From Curtobacterium guangdongense (lineage in GTDB: Bacteria > Actinomycetota > Actinomycetes > Actinomycetales > Microbacteriaceae), in contig NZ_JBMPIT010000003.1 of the NCBI RefSeq assembly GCF_049341845.1, forward strand, positions 1 through 64,000: a stretch of 64,000 bases of DNA. Reading direction: 5' to 3'. A program made the translations under genes and the position numbers. Of the stretch, positions 7,828-15,286 are shown piece after piece (positions within the stretch are counted from its first letter, which is position 1; every line of letters begins with the position of its first letter). The notes beneath the pieces are model-generated. The model searched no databases and had not been told where the DNA came from. It saw only the letters and a list, made by a program, of their open reading frames with translations.

Positions 7828-8652
7828 TCAGCGGTCCGCGAAGCCGCCGAGCATGCCGGAGATGAACCGCTTCTGCAGGAAGAAGTACAGGACCACGATC
7901 GGCAGCGCGACGATCACCCCCGCGGCGGACAGCAAGGAGTAGTCGGTCAGGTGGGCGCCCTTGAAGAACGCGAGGCCGAGCGGCGCGGTCCGGTGGTCCT
8001 CGCTCGTGATGAGCACCAGGGGCAGCAGGAACTCGTTCCAGGTCCACATCGTGATGAGGAGCGCCATCGTCATGATCGGGGCGACGGCCGCGGGGACGAT
8101 GACCTGCCAGAGCAGCCGCACGTCCCGGGCACCATCGAGCCGGGCAGCTTCGATGACCTCCCCGGGGAAGCTCCGGAACTGGCTGCGCATCCAGAAGATC
8201 CCGAACGCCAGGGACTGTGCGGTCTGCGGCAGGATCAAGCTCGTGTAGGTGTCGGTCAGCCCGACGCTCCGCAGGTTGAAGTACAGCGGGATGATGAACG
8301 CCTCGGCCGGGAGCATCAGGCCGGCGAGCATCACGAAGAAGAGCACGTTCGAGCCGAAGAAGTCCAGCCGTGCGAACGCGAACCCGGCGAAGACCGCGAG
8401 GACGGTCGTGAGGACGACGACCGACACCGTGACGAGCACGCTCGAGAACATGTAGCTCGCGAAGTGCCCCTGGTTCCACGCGGCGCCGAAGTTCCCGAGG
8501 TCGATCGACGTCGGCACGCTGAACCCGCCGGAGTTCTGCGCCGACGGGGTGACCGAGGACAGCAGCACCCCGATGAGCGGGATGATCGCGAAGAGCGCGA
8601 ACAGCGTCAGGATGACGTAGTTCACGGTCTTCTCGCGGACGGAGATCCTCAT
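7828..8652 (-). CDS. Carbohydrate ABC transporter permease (MalG type)
   Basis: A 274-residue membrane protein with about six transmembrane segments and the EAA loop EAARLDGARDVRLLWQVIVP, which contacts the ATPase. The N-terminal ISVREKTVNYVILTLFALF and C-terminal FLQKRFISGMLGG fit the MalG branch. It overlaps the partner permease by 4 bases. No ATPase gene lies in the locus, so a shared MsiK-type ATPase elsewhere in the genome is likely, as is usual for actinobacterial sugar transporters. Confidence 0.92.
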   Translation of the reverse strand: MRISVREKTVNYVILTLFALFAIIPLIGVLLSSVTPSAQNSGGFSVPTSIDLGNFGAAWNQGHFASYMFSSVLVTVSVVVLTTVLAVFAGFAFARLDFFGSNVLFFVMLAGLMLPAEAFIIPLYFNLRSVGLTDTYTSLILPQTAQSLAFGIFWMRSQFRSFPGEVIEAARLDGARDVRLLWQVIVPAAVAPIMTMALLITMWTWNEFLLPLVLITSEDHRTAPLGLAFFKGAHLTDYSLLSAAGVIVALPIVVLYFFLQKRFISGMLGGFADR

Positions 8653-9605
8653 GCGACGTCCTTCGGCTGGAGACGGCCGATCAGGGCCGTGACGATCATG
8701 ATGACGACGGTGAGCGAGACGGCGACCGCAGCGGCCGACCCGACCTGCCCGGTCTGGAACGCCCGGTTGTACGCCTCGAACGCGGGCACGGACGTCGAGT
8801 TGCCCGGCCCACCGCTCGTCGTGACGTAGACCAGGTCGAACGTCTTCAACGCCGACACCACCGTGAGGGTGAGCGCGGCGGCGATCTGCCCGCGGAGGGA
8901 CGGCAGCGTGATCGAGAAGAACTCCCGAGCAGCTCCCGCGCCGTCGATGCGCGCCGCCTCGAACAGGCTCGGGTGGATGTTGCCGACACCGGACAGGAAG
9001 AGCACCAGGCAGAGACCGACGTTGAGCCAGGTGCCGACGAAGCCGATCGCGGGCAGGGCGGTGTCGTAGCCGCCGAGCCAGACCTGCGCCAACTGTCCGA
9101 GCCCGACGAGCCGGAGCCCGTCGTTCAGCAGGCCGTCGGAGGAGTAGATCGAGACCCAGATGGTCGCGACGACGACCGACGCGATGACCTGCGGGAGGAA
9201 GAGCACGGTGCGGAAGAACGACATCCCACGGAGGCCGTTCGCCCGCGAGATCAGCGCGGTCAGGAACAGCGCCACGACCACGGGGATCGCCGCGTAGAAC
9301 ACCATCAGCACGAGCGCGTGCCCGAATGACGCTCGGAGCTGGGCGTCGGTGAAGACGTCCGCGTAGTTGGCGAACCCAGCCCAGGTCGCGGCCGAGAGCC
9401 CGTCCCAGTCGTAGAACGAGTACTGGATGCTCTGCAGGAACGGCACCCCGAGGAACACCGCGAACACGACGAACGCGGGGAGGATGTAGAGGTACGCGAC
9501 GAGGCTCCGCCGCCGCTTCCGGACGGCGCCGGCCGTCCGGCGGGTCCGCCCGCGGCGGGCGCTGCGATCGGCAGCGCCCGCCGTGGTTCCGGTGAACTGG
9601 GTCAC
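8649..9605 (-). CDS. Carbohydrate ABC transporter permease (MalF type)
   Basis: A 318-residue permease with a basic N-terminal tail, six predicted membrane segments and the EAA loop EAARIDGAGAAREFFSITLP. It pairs with the MalG-type permease downstream through a 4-base overlap, and follows the solute-binding protein by 11 bases. Length and topology are normal for the family. Confidence 0.92.
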   Translation of the reverse strand: MTQFTGTTAGAADRSARRGRTRRTAGAVRKRRRSLVAYLYILPAFVVFAVFLGVPFLQSIQYSFYDWDGLSAATWAGFANYADVFTDAQLRASFGHALVLMVFYAAIPVVVALFLTALISRANGLRGMSFFRTVLFLPQVIASVVVATIWVSIYSSDGLLNDGLRLVGLGQLAQVWLGGYDTALPAIGFVGTWLNVGLCLVLFLSGVGNIHPSLFEAARIDGAGAAREFFSITLPSLRGQIAAALTLTVVSALKTFDLVYVTTSGGPGNSTSVPAFEAYNRAFQTGQVGSAAAVAVSLTVVIMIVTALIGRLQPKDVA

Positions 9606-9616
9606 GGGGGTCCTCG

Positions 9617-10975
9617 CTACTTCTTCACGAAGCCGGCGTAGTCGTCCTGGAGCGTCTTCGTGAACTGCTCCGGGCTGGCCTTGCCGGCGACCAGGTCCTG
9701 CATCGCGGCCGTGATCGTGTCGTAGAACGTCGGGGTGGCGTAGTCGAGGTACGGCGTGATGCTGTTCGACGACGAGATCGACTTGTAGTTGCTCGTGATG
9801 TCGCCCGCGATCGTGCCGGACGCCGGGGTGTCGTCAGCGGGGACCACCGTCGGCAGGTTGCCCTTCTGGACGAGGGTCTCGGAGGCCTTCGCGTTCGTGA
9901 CGAAGTCGATGTACGCGGCGGCCGCGTTCGCGTTCTTCGTCTTCGAGGTGATGGCCCACGCCAGCCCCTCGCCGCCCATCGTGACGGGCTTCGACGCGTC
10001 GGGCGGGGTCAGCGCCGTGAACCCGATGTCGTCGGCCTTCGCCGCGGCCTCGAGGGTCGCCTGGTACCAGGTGCCCGTGATGAGGAACGCCGACTCCCCC
10101 TTGCCGAACGCCGCGACGGCGTCGTCGCGCAAGACGCCGTTCGCGCCCTCGGTCACGTAGCCCTTGCCGACCCAGTCCGTGATGGTCTGCGCCGCCTTCA
10201 CCTCGTCGTCACCGGTCCAGCTGCCGGACTTGCCGGCGACGAGGTCGTTCACGGCGTCGTGGCCGGCGAGTGCGGAGAGCACCAGGCCGTAGAGGTGGAT
10301 ACCCGGGCTCTTCTCGACGTCGCCGTAGCTCAGCGGGAGCGTGCCGGCCGCCTTGACCTTCTGCATGTCCTCGGTCAGTTCGGCCACGGTCGTGGGCGGC
10401 GAGTCGATGCCGGCGTCCTTCAGGACCGCCTTGTTGTAGTACAGCCCGACGAGTTCGCCGGTCTGCGAGACGCCGTAGAGGTCGTCGCCCTGCCAGGTCG
10501 TTCCGTCGGAGGAGAAGGAGTTGAGCTTCAGCAGGCTCGACGGGTAGTAGTCGTTCCAGCCGTACAGCTTCGCGTAGTCGTCGACGGGACGGAGGAACCC
10601 GGCCTTCACGAAGGCGCCCATGTCCGGGTAGCCCTGGTTCGCCTGCACGACGTCCGGCGGGTTGTCCCCGGAGAGCGCGAGCTTGAGCGTCGTCTTCAGG
10701 TCGGCGAAGGACCGCGAGACCCGCTTGATCGTGATGTTCGGGTGCGCCTTCTCGAACTCGTCGTTGAGGACCTTCTGCGCGTCGTCGATGCCGGTGTCGG
10801 TGTTCTGGTCCCAGACCGTCAGCGTCGTCTTCCCCGAGCCGACGTCCTTCGACACCGGGCCGAGGCTCTGCGACGCCGCGGGGGCCGCGGATCCGCCGGG
10901 GGTGCACGCGGTCAGGCCGAGCGCGACCGCCGCGGCGACGCCGATGAGCATCGTCGTCTTGCTGATGTGCTTCAT
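9617..10975 (-). CDS. Sugar ABC transporter solute-binding lipoprotein
   Basis: A 452-residue extracytoplasmic sugar-binding protein (SBP family 1). The signal peptide ends in the lipobox LTAC with Cys24, followed by the low-complexity linker GGSAAPAAS. Typical fold segments include LTVWDQNTDTG, DVVQANQGYPDMG and GGEGLAWAITSKTKN. ATG 10975 is chosen; an in-frame ATG at 10981 adds two residues. No strong ribosome-binding site is visible at either. The ligand cannot be read from the sequence, but neighbours suggest a beta-glucoside or amino-sugar disaccharide. Confidence 0.9.
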   Translation of the reverse strand: MKHISKTTMLIGVAAAVALGLTACTPGGSAAPAASQSLGPVSKDVGSGKTTLTVWDQNTDTGIDDAQKVLNDEFEKAHPNITIKRVSRSFADLKTTLKLALSGDNPPDVVQANQGYPDMGAFVKAGFLRPVDDYAKLYGWNDYYPSSLLKLNSFSSDGTTWQGDDLYGVSQTGELVGLYYNKAVLKDAGIDSPPTTVAELTEDMQKVKAAGTLPLSYGDVEKSPGIHLYGLVLSALAGHDAVNDLVAGKSGSWTGDDEVKAAQTITDWVGKGYVTEGANGVLRDDAVAAFGKGESAFLITGTWYQATLEAAAKADDIGFTALTPPDASKPVTMGGEGLAWAITSKTKNANAAAAYIDFVTNAKASETLVQKGNLPTVVPADDTPASGTIAGDITSNYKSISSSNSITPYLDYATPTFYDTITAAMQDLVAGKASPEQFTKTLQDDYAGFVKK

Positions 10976-11027
10976 GGTCATCCAGTTCTGCGAGTGGGTG
11001 GATGGTGCTGGGGTGGGTCGGGTGGGG

Positions 11028-11996
11028 TCAGGCGCCGGCGGGCACGGACGCATCGAGGAACGACCAGTCACCGGGGGCGGCGGTGCGTCGGAGGAATGCG
11101 ACGAGTTCGGCCGGGTGTGGGGCGCTCGCGGCACCGCCGAGTCCGGTGACGGCGTAGGCGGCACTCGCGGCGGCGAACCGGAGGCGGGTGTCGAGGTCCC
11201 AGCCGTGGTGCGTGCCGGCCATGAACGAGGCCACGAACACGTCGCCGGCGCCGGTCGGGTCGACCACGTCGACGGGGATCGTCTCGGCGGTGGCGACGAC
11301 GCCGTTCGCGGAGTCAACCGCGACGACGCCGTCCCGCCCGCGGGTGACCACAGCGAGCGGGACCCGCTCGGCGAGCACCTTCGCGGCCGCCAGCGCGGTG
11401 TCGGTCCTGGTGTAGCGCATCGCCTCGACGTCGTTCGGGACGAAGACGTCGACCTCGGCGAGCCGGTCGAGCACCTCGCCGGACCACTCGCCGGTGTGGT
11501 CCCACCCGACGCCGCCGACGACCGTCGTCCCCGAAGCGCGGAGCGTCGCGACCCACGCCGGCAGCGGACGGGCGATACCGACGTGCGTGGCGGCCACCCG
11601 ACCGATGTCGTCGGGGATCGTCAGGGGCTCGAGCTGCTCCTCGTACGTGATGAAGCTCCGGTCCTCCGGCCCCGTCAGCGCGACGGAGACCGAGCTCTGG
11701 TGGCCGGGCACGAGTTCGAGCAGGCTCGTTTCCAGCAGCGGCTCCGCGGTCAGCAGGCCGTGCACGTGCCGCCCGAGGACGTCGTCACCGAGGCGGCTGA
11801 GCACACGGGTCGGCGCTCCGGCACGGGCCGCGGCGACCGCACGGTTCGCGACGCCGCCCGGGGTGACGGCGAACGCGTCGGCGTACACCTCGGCGCCCTG
11901 CTCCGGGGCCGTGACCCCGGAGAACACCAGGTCGCAGAACACGTCGCCGGCGAACAGCAGGGCGCCGGGATCGGTGGTCGGGCTCGCCTCGGGCAC
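11028..11996 (-). CDS. PfkB-family carbohydrate kinase
   Basis: A 322-residue ribokinase-like enzyme. The N-terminal GDVFCDLVFSG, the substrate segment TPGGVANRAVAAARAGA and the anion-hole/catalytic motif DPTGAGDVFVASF are all present. The GTG at 11996 has AGGAGA 6 bases upstream. It is the first gene of the transport cluster and diverges from the DeoR regulator. It probably phosphorylates the imported sugar or a cleavage product; which sugar is unknown. Confidence 0.87.
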   Translation of the reverse strand: MPEASPTTDPGALLFAGDVFCDLVFSGVTAPEQGAEVYADAFAVTPGGVANRAVAAARAGAPTRVLSRLGDDVLGRHVHGLLTAEPLLETSLLELVPGHQSSVSVALTGPEDRSFITYEEQLEPLTIPDDIGRVAATHVGIARPLPAWVATLRASGTTVVGGVGWDHTGEWSGEVLDRLAEVDVFVPNDVEAMRYTRTDTALAAAKVLAERVPLAVVTRGRDGVVAVDSANGVVATAETIPVDVVDPTGAGDVFVASFMAGTHHGWDLDTRLRFAAASAAYAVTGLGGAASAPHPAELVAFLRRTAAPGDWSFLDASVPAGA

Positions 11997-12145
11997 GGCT
12001 TCTCCTCGTCATTGCGGATCATCCCTGCGCAGGTCTGCGCGATTCGGGAGTCCGATCCGCTGGTGGTGCTCAAGCCTGCGTGGTTCGTGTTGCGAGGACG
12101 TTACCTGATTGCTCCAGATTTGTTAAGTCTGATCTGAATCGATGT

Positions 12146-12188
12146 TTGTGTGATCGATCTTGCGTGATCGTGCGCGAATTCAGATATG
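12146..12188 (+). promoter_or_regulatory. Direct-repeat operator and promoter of the deoR-type gene
   Basis: Two 11-base direct repeats, TTGTGTGATCG (12146-12156) and TTGCGTGATCG (12160-12170), have a 14-base period. The second copy supplies a -35-like TTGCGT, and GATATG at 12183-12188 sits 17 bases further on. The ATG follows 8 bases later without a ribosome-binding site, suggesting leaderless transcription. Tandem half-sites fit DeoR regulators, so this is probably the autoregulatory operator, shared with the divergent kinase operon. Confidence 0.5.
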
Positions 12189-12196
12189 GTGACGGC

Positions 12197-12976
12197 ATGA
12201 TCCTGCGAGAACGGCAGAACCGCATCATCAAGGCGCTCCGGCTCGACGGGGCGGCCTCGGTCCAGGAACTCGCCGACGCCCTGTCCGTGAGTCCGGCGAC
12301 GATCCGCCGTGACCTCGAGATGCTCGACCGCAACGGCGAGCTCGTCCGCACCTGGGGCGGCGCCGTCCTCGCACCGCGACAGACCGCGCAGGACGGCGAC
12401 GACGGCGAGCCCGTCGAGACCCCCTTCGAAGAGGCCGGCGACATCGACCTGAAGCGCCGGATGGCCGCCGCCGCAGCCGCGATGGTCACCGACGGCCAGG
12501 TGGTCATCCTCGACATCGGCACGACCACGCCACAGATCGCCGAGCTCTTCCGCGGGCGTGACATCACCGTCATCACGACGAACCTCGCCGTGTTCGACGT
12601 CCTGCGCGACGACGAGGCCGTGCGCCTGGTGCTCCTCGGTGGGGTGGTCCGTCGGAATTACCGCACGCTCGTCGGGTCGTTGGCCGAGGCCGCCCTCGAG
12701 CACGTCAGTGCCGACGTGGTCTTCCTGTCGTGCACCGGCGTCCGCGCGAACGGCCACGTCGTCGACAACATGGCCGTCGAAGCCCCGATCAAGCAGTCGA
12801 TGATCGCCGCCGCCGAGCGCGTCGTCCTGCTCGCATCAGAGACCAAGTTCCCCGGGACGGGGGCGCTCCGCCTCTGTTCCCTCACCGACGTCGACACGCT
12901 GATCACGACGACCGGCGCCCCCGACGAAACACTCGCACACAGCCGGAACGCCGGCGGAGAGGTCATCATCACATGA
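12197..12976 (+). CDS. DeoR/GlpR-family transcriptional regulator
   Basis: A 259-residue repressor with an N-terminal helix-turn-helix (QELADALSVSPATIRRDLEML, shown here only as positions 22-42) and a C-terminal sugar-phosphate sensor domain carrying the usual DIGTT and VFLSCTGV blocks. DeoR regulators sense phosphorylated sugars, which fits a neighbourhood of kinase, GH4 enzyme and deaminase. It overlaps the GH4 gene by 4 bases (ATGA) and diverges from the kinase/ABC operon, which it probably controls. Confidence 0.9.
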   Translation: MILRERQNRIIKALRLDGAASVQELADALSVSPATIRRDLEMLDRNGELVRTWGGAVLAPRQTAQDGDDGEPVETPFEEAGDIDLKRRMAAAAAAMVTDGQVVILDIGTTTPQIAELFRGRDITVITTNLAVFDVLRDDEAVRLVLLGGVVRRNYRTLVGSLAEAALEHVSADVVFLSCTGVRANGHVVDNMAVEAPIKQSMIAAAERVVLLASETKFPGTGALRLCSLTDVDTLITTTGAPDETLAHSRNAGGEVIIT

Positions 12977-14331
12977 AGCTCTGCATCCTCGGAGGCGGCG
13001 GGTTCCGCACGCCGTACGTGTACCAGGCGCTGCTCCGCGACACCGGCTCACCGCGCGTCGACGAGGTCGCGCTGTACGACGTCGACGAGGTCCGGCTGCA
13101 CGCGATGGTCGCGATCCTGACCGAGCTCGCCGCCGACTTCCCCGACGCGCCCGTCCTCAAGCCGACGACGGACCTGCACCGCGCCGTTGAGGGCAGCGAC
13201 TACGTCTTCGCCGCGCTCCGCGTCGGGGGTCTCGAGGGTCGGCGCTGCGACGAGCACGTGGCGCTCGACCTGAACGTCCTCGGGCAGGAGACCACCGGCC
13301 CCGGTGGGCTGGCCTACGCGATCCGCACCGTGCCCGTGATGGTCGAGGCGGCGAAGGTCATCCGCGACCTCGCCCCGAACGCCTACGTGATGAACTTCAC
13401 GAACCCGGCGGGCATCATCACCGAGGCGATGCAGAGCGTCCTCGGCGACCGTGTCCTCGGCATCTGCGACACCCCGTCCGGACTCGGCCGTCGCGTCGCC
13501 GGGATGCTCGGACTCGACCACACCCGCGTGCAGATGGACTACGTCGGCCTGAACCACCTCGGCTGGATGCGCCGCGTGATGTACGACGGCCGCGACGTCC
13601 TCCCCGAGCTGATGGCGGACGACGAGCGACTCGGCGCCATGGAAGAGGGGCACGTATTCGGCCTCGACTGGATCCGCTCCCTCGGCGCGATCCCGAACGA
13701 GTACCTGTTCTACTACTACTTCAACCGGGACGCCGTGCGCTCCATCGTCGGCTCCGGCAGGACCCGTGGGGACTTCCTCGCCGAGAGCCAGTCCGCGTTC
13801 TACGACCGGGCGAGTGCCGCGGGAGACGGTGTCGCCGAGCTCTGGCGCGAGACCGTCGAGCGACGGAGCGCGTCCTACATGGCCGAGGCGAAGGGCGGCA
13901 CGCAGGATGAGCCGCTCGACCCGAAGGAACGGGAGACCGACCCGTCGCACCAGGGCTACGCGGGCGTCGCCCTCGGTGTGATGGCCGCGATCAGCCGGAA
14001 CGAGCGCCAGACGATGATCCTCAACGTCCGGAACAACGGCACCATCGCGGGCCTGCCGCGCGACGCCGTGGTCGAGGTCCCGACGATGGTGGACGCGAAC
14101 GGCGTGCACCCGATGACGACCGACCAGCCCGACCTGCACCAGATCGGCCTGATGTCGCAGGTGAAGGCCGTCGAACGGCACACCATCGCCGCCGCCCTCA
14201 CCGGGTCGAAGGACGAGGCGCTCAAGGCGTTCGCGCTGCACCCGCTCGTCGACAGCGTCTCCGTGGCGCGTGACCTGGTCCGCGGCTACGTGGACCGCAT
14301 CCCGGAGGTCGCGGCGGTGCTCACGAAGTAA
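12973..14331 (+). CDS. Glycoside hydrolase family 4, 6-phospho-beta-glucosidase type
   Basis: A 452-residue GH4 enzyme. The family uses NAD+ and a divalent metal to cleave glycosides through an oxidation-elimination route. The Rossmann start MKLCILGGGGFRTPYVY, the QETTGPGG segment, NFTNPAGI and the metal-binding region (GICDTPSGL, then YVGLNHLGW with Cys and His) are present. Length fits the phospho-beta-glucosidase branch. GH4 phospho-glucosidases usually work after PTS import, yet this locus has an ABC importer and a PfkB kinase, so the enzyme may act on a kinase product or on unphosphorylated sugar. Confidence 0.87.
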   Translation: MKLCILGGGGFRTPYVYQALLRDTGSPRVDEVALYDVDEVRLHAMVAILTELAADFPDAPVLKPTTDLHRAVEGSDYVFAALRVGGLEGRRCDEHVALDLNVLGQETTGPGGLAYAIRTVPVMVEAAKVIRDLAPNAYVMNFTNPAGIITEAMQSVLGDRVLGICDTPSGLGRRVAGMLGLDHTRVQMDYVGLNHLGWMRRVMYDGRDVLPELMADDERLGAMEEGHVFGLDWIRSLGAIPNEYLFYYYFNRDAVRSIVGSGRTRGDFLAESQSAFYDRASAAGDGVAELWRETVERRSASYMAEAKGGTQDEPLDPKERETDPSHQGYAGVALGVMAAISRNERQTMILNVRNNGTIAGLPRDAVVEVPTMVDANGVHPMTTDQPDLHQIGLMSQVKAVERHTIAAALTGSKDEALKAFALHPLVDSVSVARDLVRGYVDRIPEVAAVLTK

Positions 14332-14358
14332 CCGCGCGTTCCGGACGCGCGTCGTTTC

Positions 14359-14400
14359 GGACTGGAGGCTCGGTGCCAGCTGGCACCGAGCCTCCTGTCC
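14359..14400. repeat. Family A palindrome, copy 2
   Basis: A loopless 42-base palindrome with 21-bp arms and one mismatch, starting GGACTGGAGGCTCGGTGCC. It lies 28 bases after the GH4 stop and 28 bases before the stop of the convergent small gene, so it probably acts as a two-way terminator. Confidence 0.85.
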
Positions 14401-14427
14401 GGTGGTGGGGCGCGAAGACTCGCGCGA

Positions 14428-14820
14428 TCACTGCTCTGGGAAGACCTGTCGGAAGACGTCCTCGTCGATCACGTCGAAGCGCTCCCCCACAGCGGGCGTG
14501 GACAGTCCGGCCTCGCTCGCCGAGCGCATCGCCTCGAGCTCGGCGGCGGTCGCCCGGCGACGGACGCGCAGCTCCCGGAGGACGGCGTACGTGCGGCGGA
14601 CCGGCTCGGCGGGGAAGCCCTTGTTGGTGTCGATGAGCACCCGGAGCGCTTCGTCCTCGAACGCCAGCGGCGGCAGGGCCTGCCGTTGTTCCTCGGTCGG
14701 CCGTTCCCCGTTCTCGGCGTAGGCGCGCTTCCGGCCGGCAGGGACGGCCAGGGACAGGAAGTCCCCGAGGACCCTGCTGTCAGCATCGGCGAGCTGCGGG
14801 GATGGTCGACTCCGGTCCAT
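14428..14820 (-). CDS. Hypothetical protein, 130 residues
   Basis: I do not recognise this protein. Starting at ATG 14820 it gives 130 charged, mostly helical residues with an arginine/glutamate-rich C-terminal half (LRELRVRRRATAAELEAMRSA) and no signal peptide or membrane segment. The frame stays open to 15009, but the upstream part is basic and shadow-like. It sits at the left edge of the accessory island and is convergent with the GH4 gene. Confidence 0.55.
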   Translation of the reverse strand: MDRSRPSPQLADADSRVLGDFLSLAVPAGRKRAYAENGERPTEEQRQALPPLAFEDEALRVLIDTNKGFPAEPVRRTYAVLRELRVRRRATAAELEAMRSASEAGLSTPAVGERFDVIDEDVFRQVFPEQ

Positions 14821-14957
14821 CGATCCACCGTACCGGCGCGAGCGAGGTGTTCGGCCTATTAGCGGGTGCCAGTGTTGGCATGGATCGCGGGTCCCAGTAA
14901 CAGCGGGCGTTCCACGGCTTCTGGGCTTCCATTCCACGGCCCCAATCCGACGGGTAG

Positions 14958-15224
14958 CTTCGGCCCCCCTCTGGACGCACAGATGCGTCAGACTCGAGCC
15001 GATGCACACGACCGCGCTGCTTCGCCACCTGCTACGTCAACAGCACGCACCCCGGCGTCGTCGCGGACCACTGGGCCGGCACCACCCACGGGGACACCCC
15101 GCTGGCCGCCATCGCCGTACTCCTCGGCACCACGGTCAATGACATCCGCGACCTCTCCCACGACGTGCGCATCGTCGGCCGCCTCTTCCACGAGCAGGAG
15201 AAGGGACTGTCCGCACCCTGGTGA
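14958..15224 (+). pseudogene. 5'-truncated gene remnant
   Basis: An open stretch bounded by a TAG at 14955 ends at TGA 15222-15224, and its last 65 residues look like real protein (THPGVVADHWAGTTHGDTP, then LAAIAVLLGTTVNDIRDLS). The frame contains no plausible ATG, GTG or TTG until near its end, so the 5' part seems lost. I cannot name the family. Together with the short flanking sequence it fills the 466-base gap between the hypothetical gene and the nuclease; I see nothing else there. Confidence 0.4.
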
Positions 15225-15286
15225 GCGGGAGGCGCGCACCGCGTCGGTGCCGCCGGTTAGCCTCGAGAAGACGGGGAGGGGTCAAC

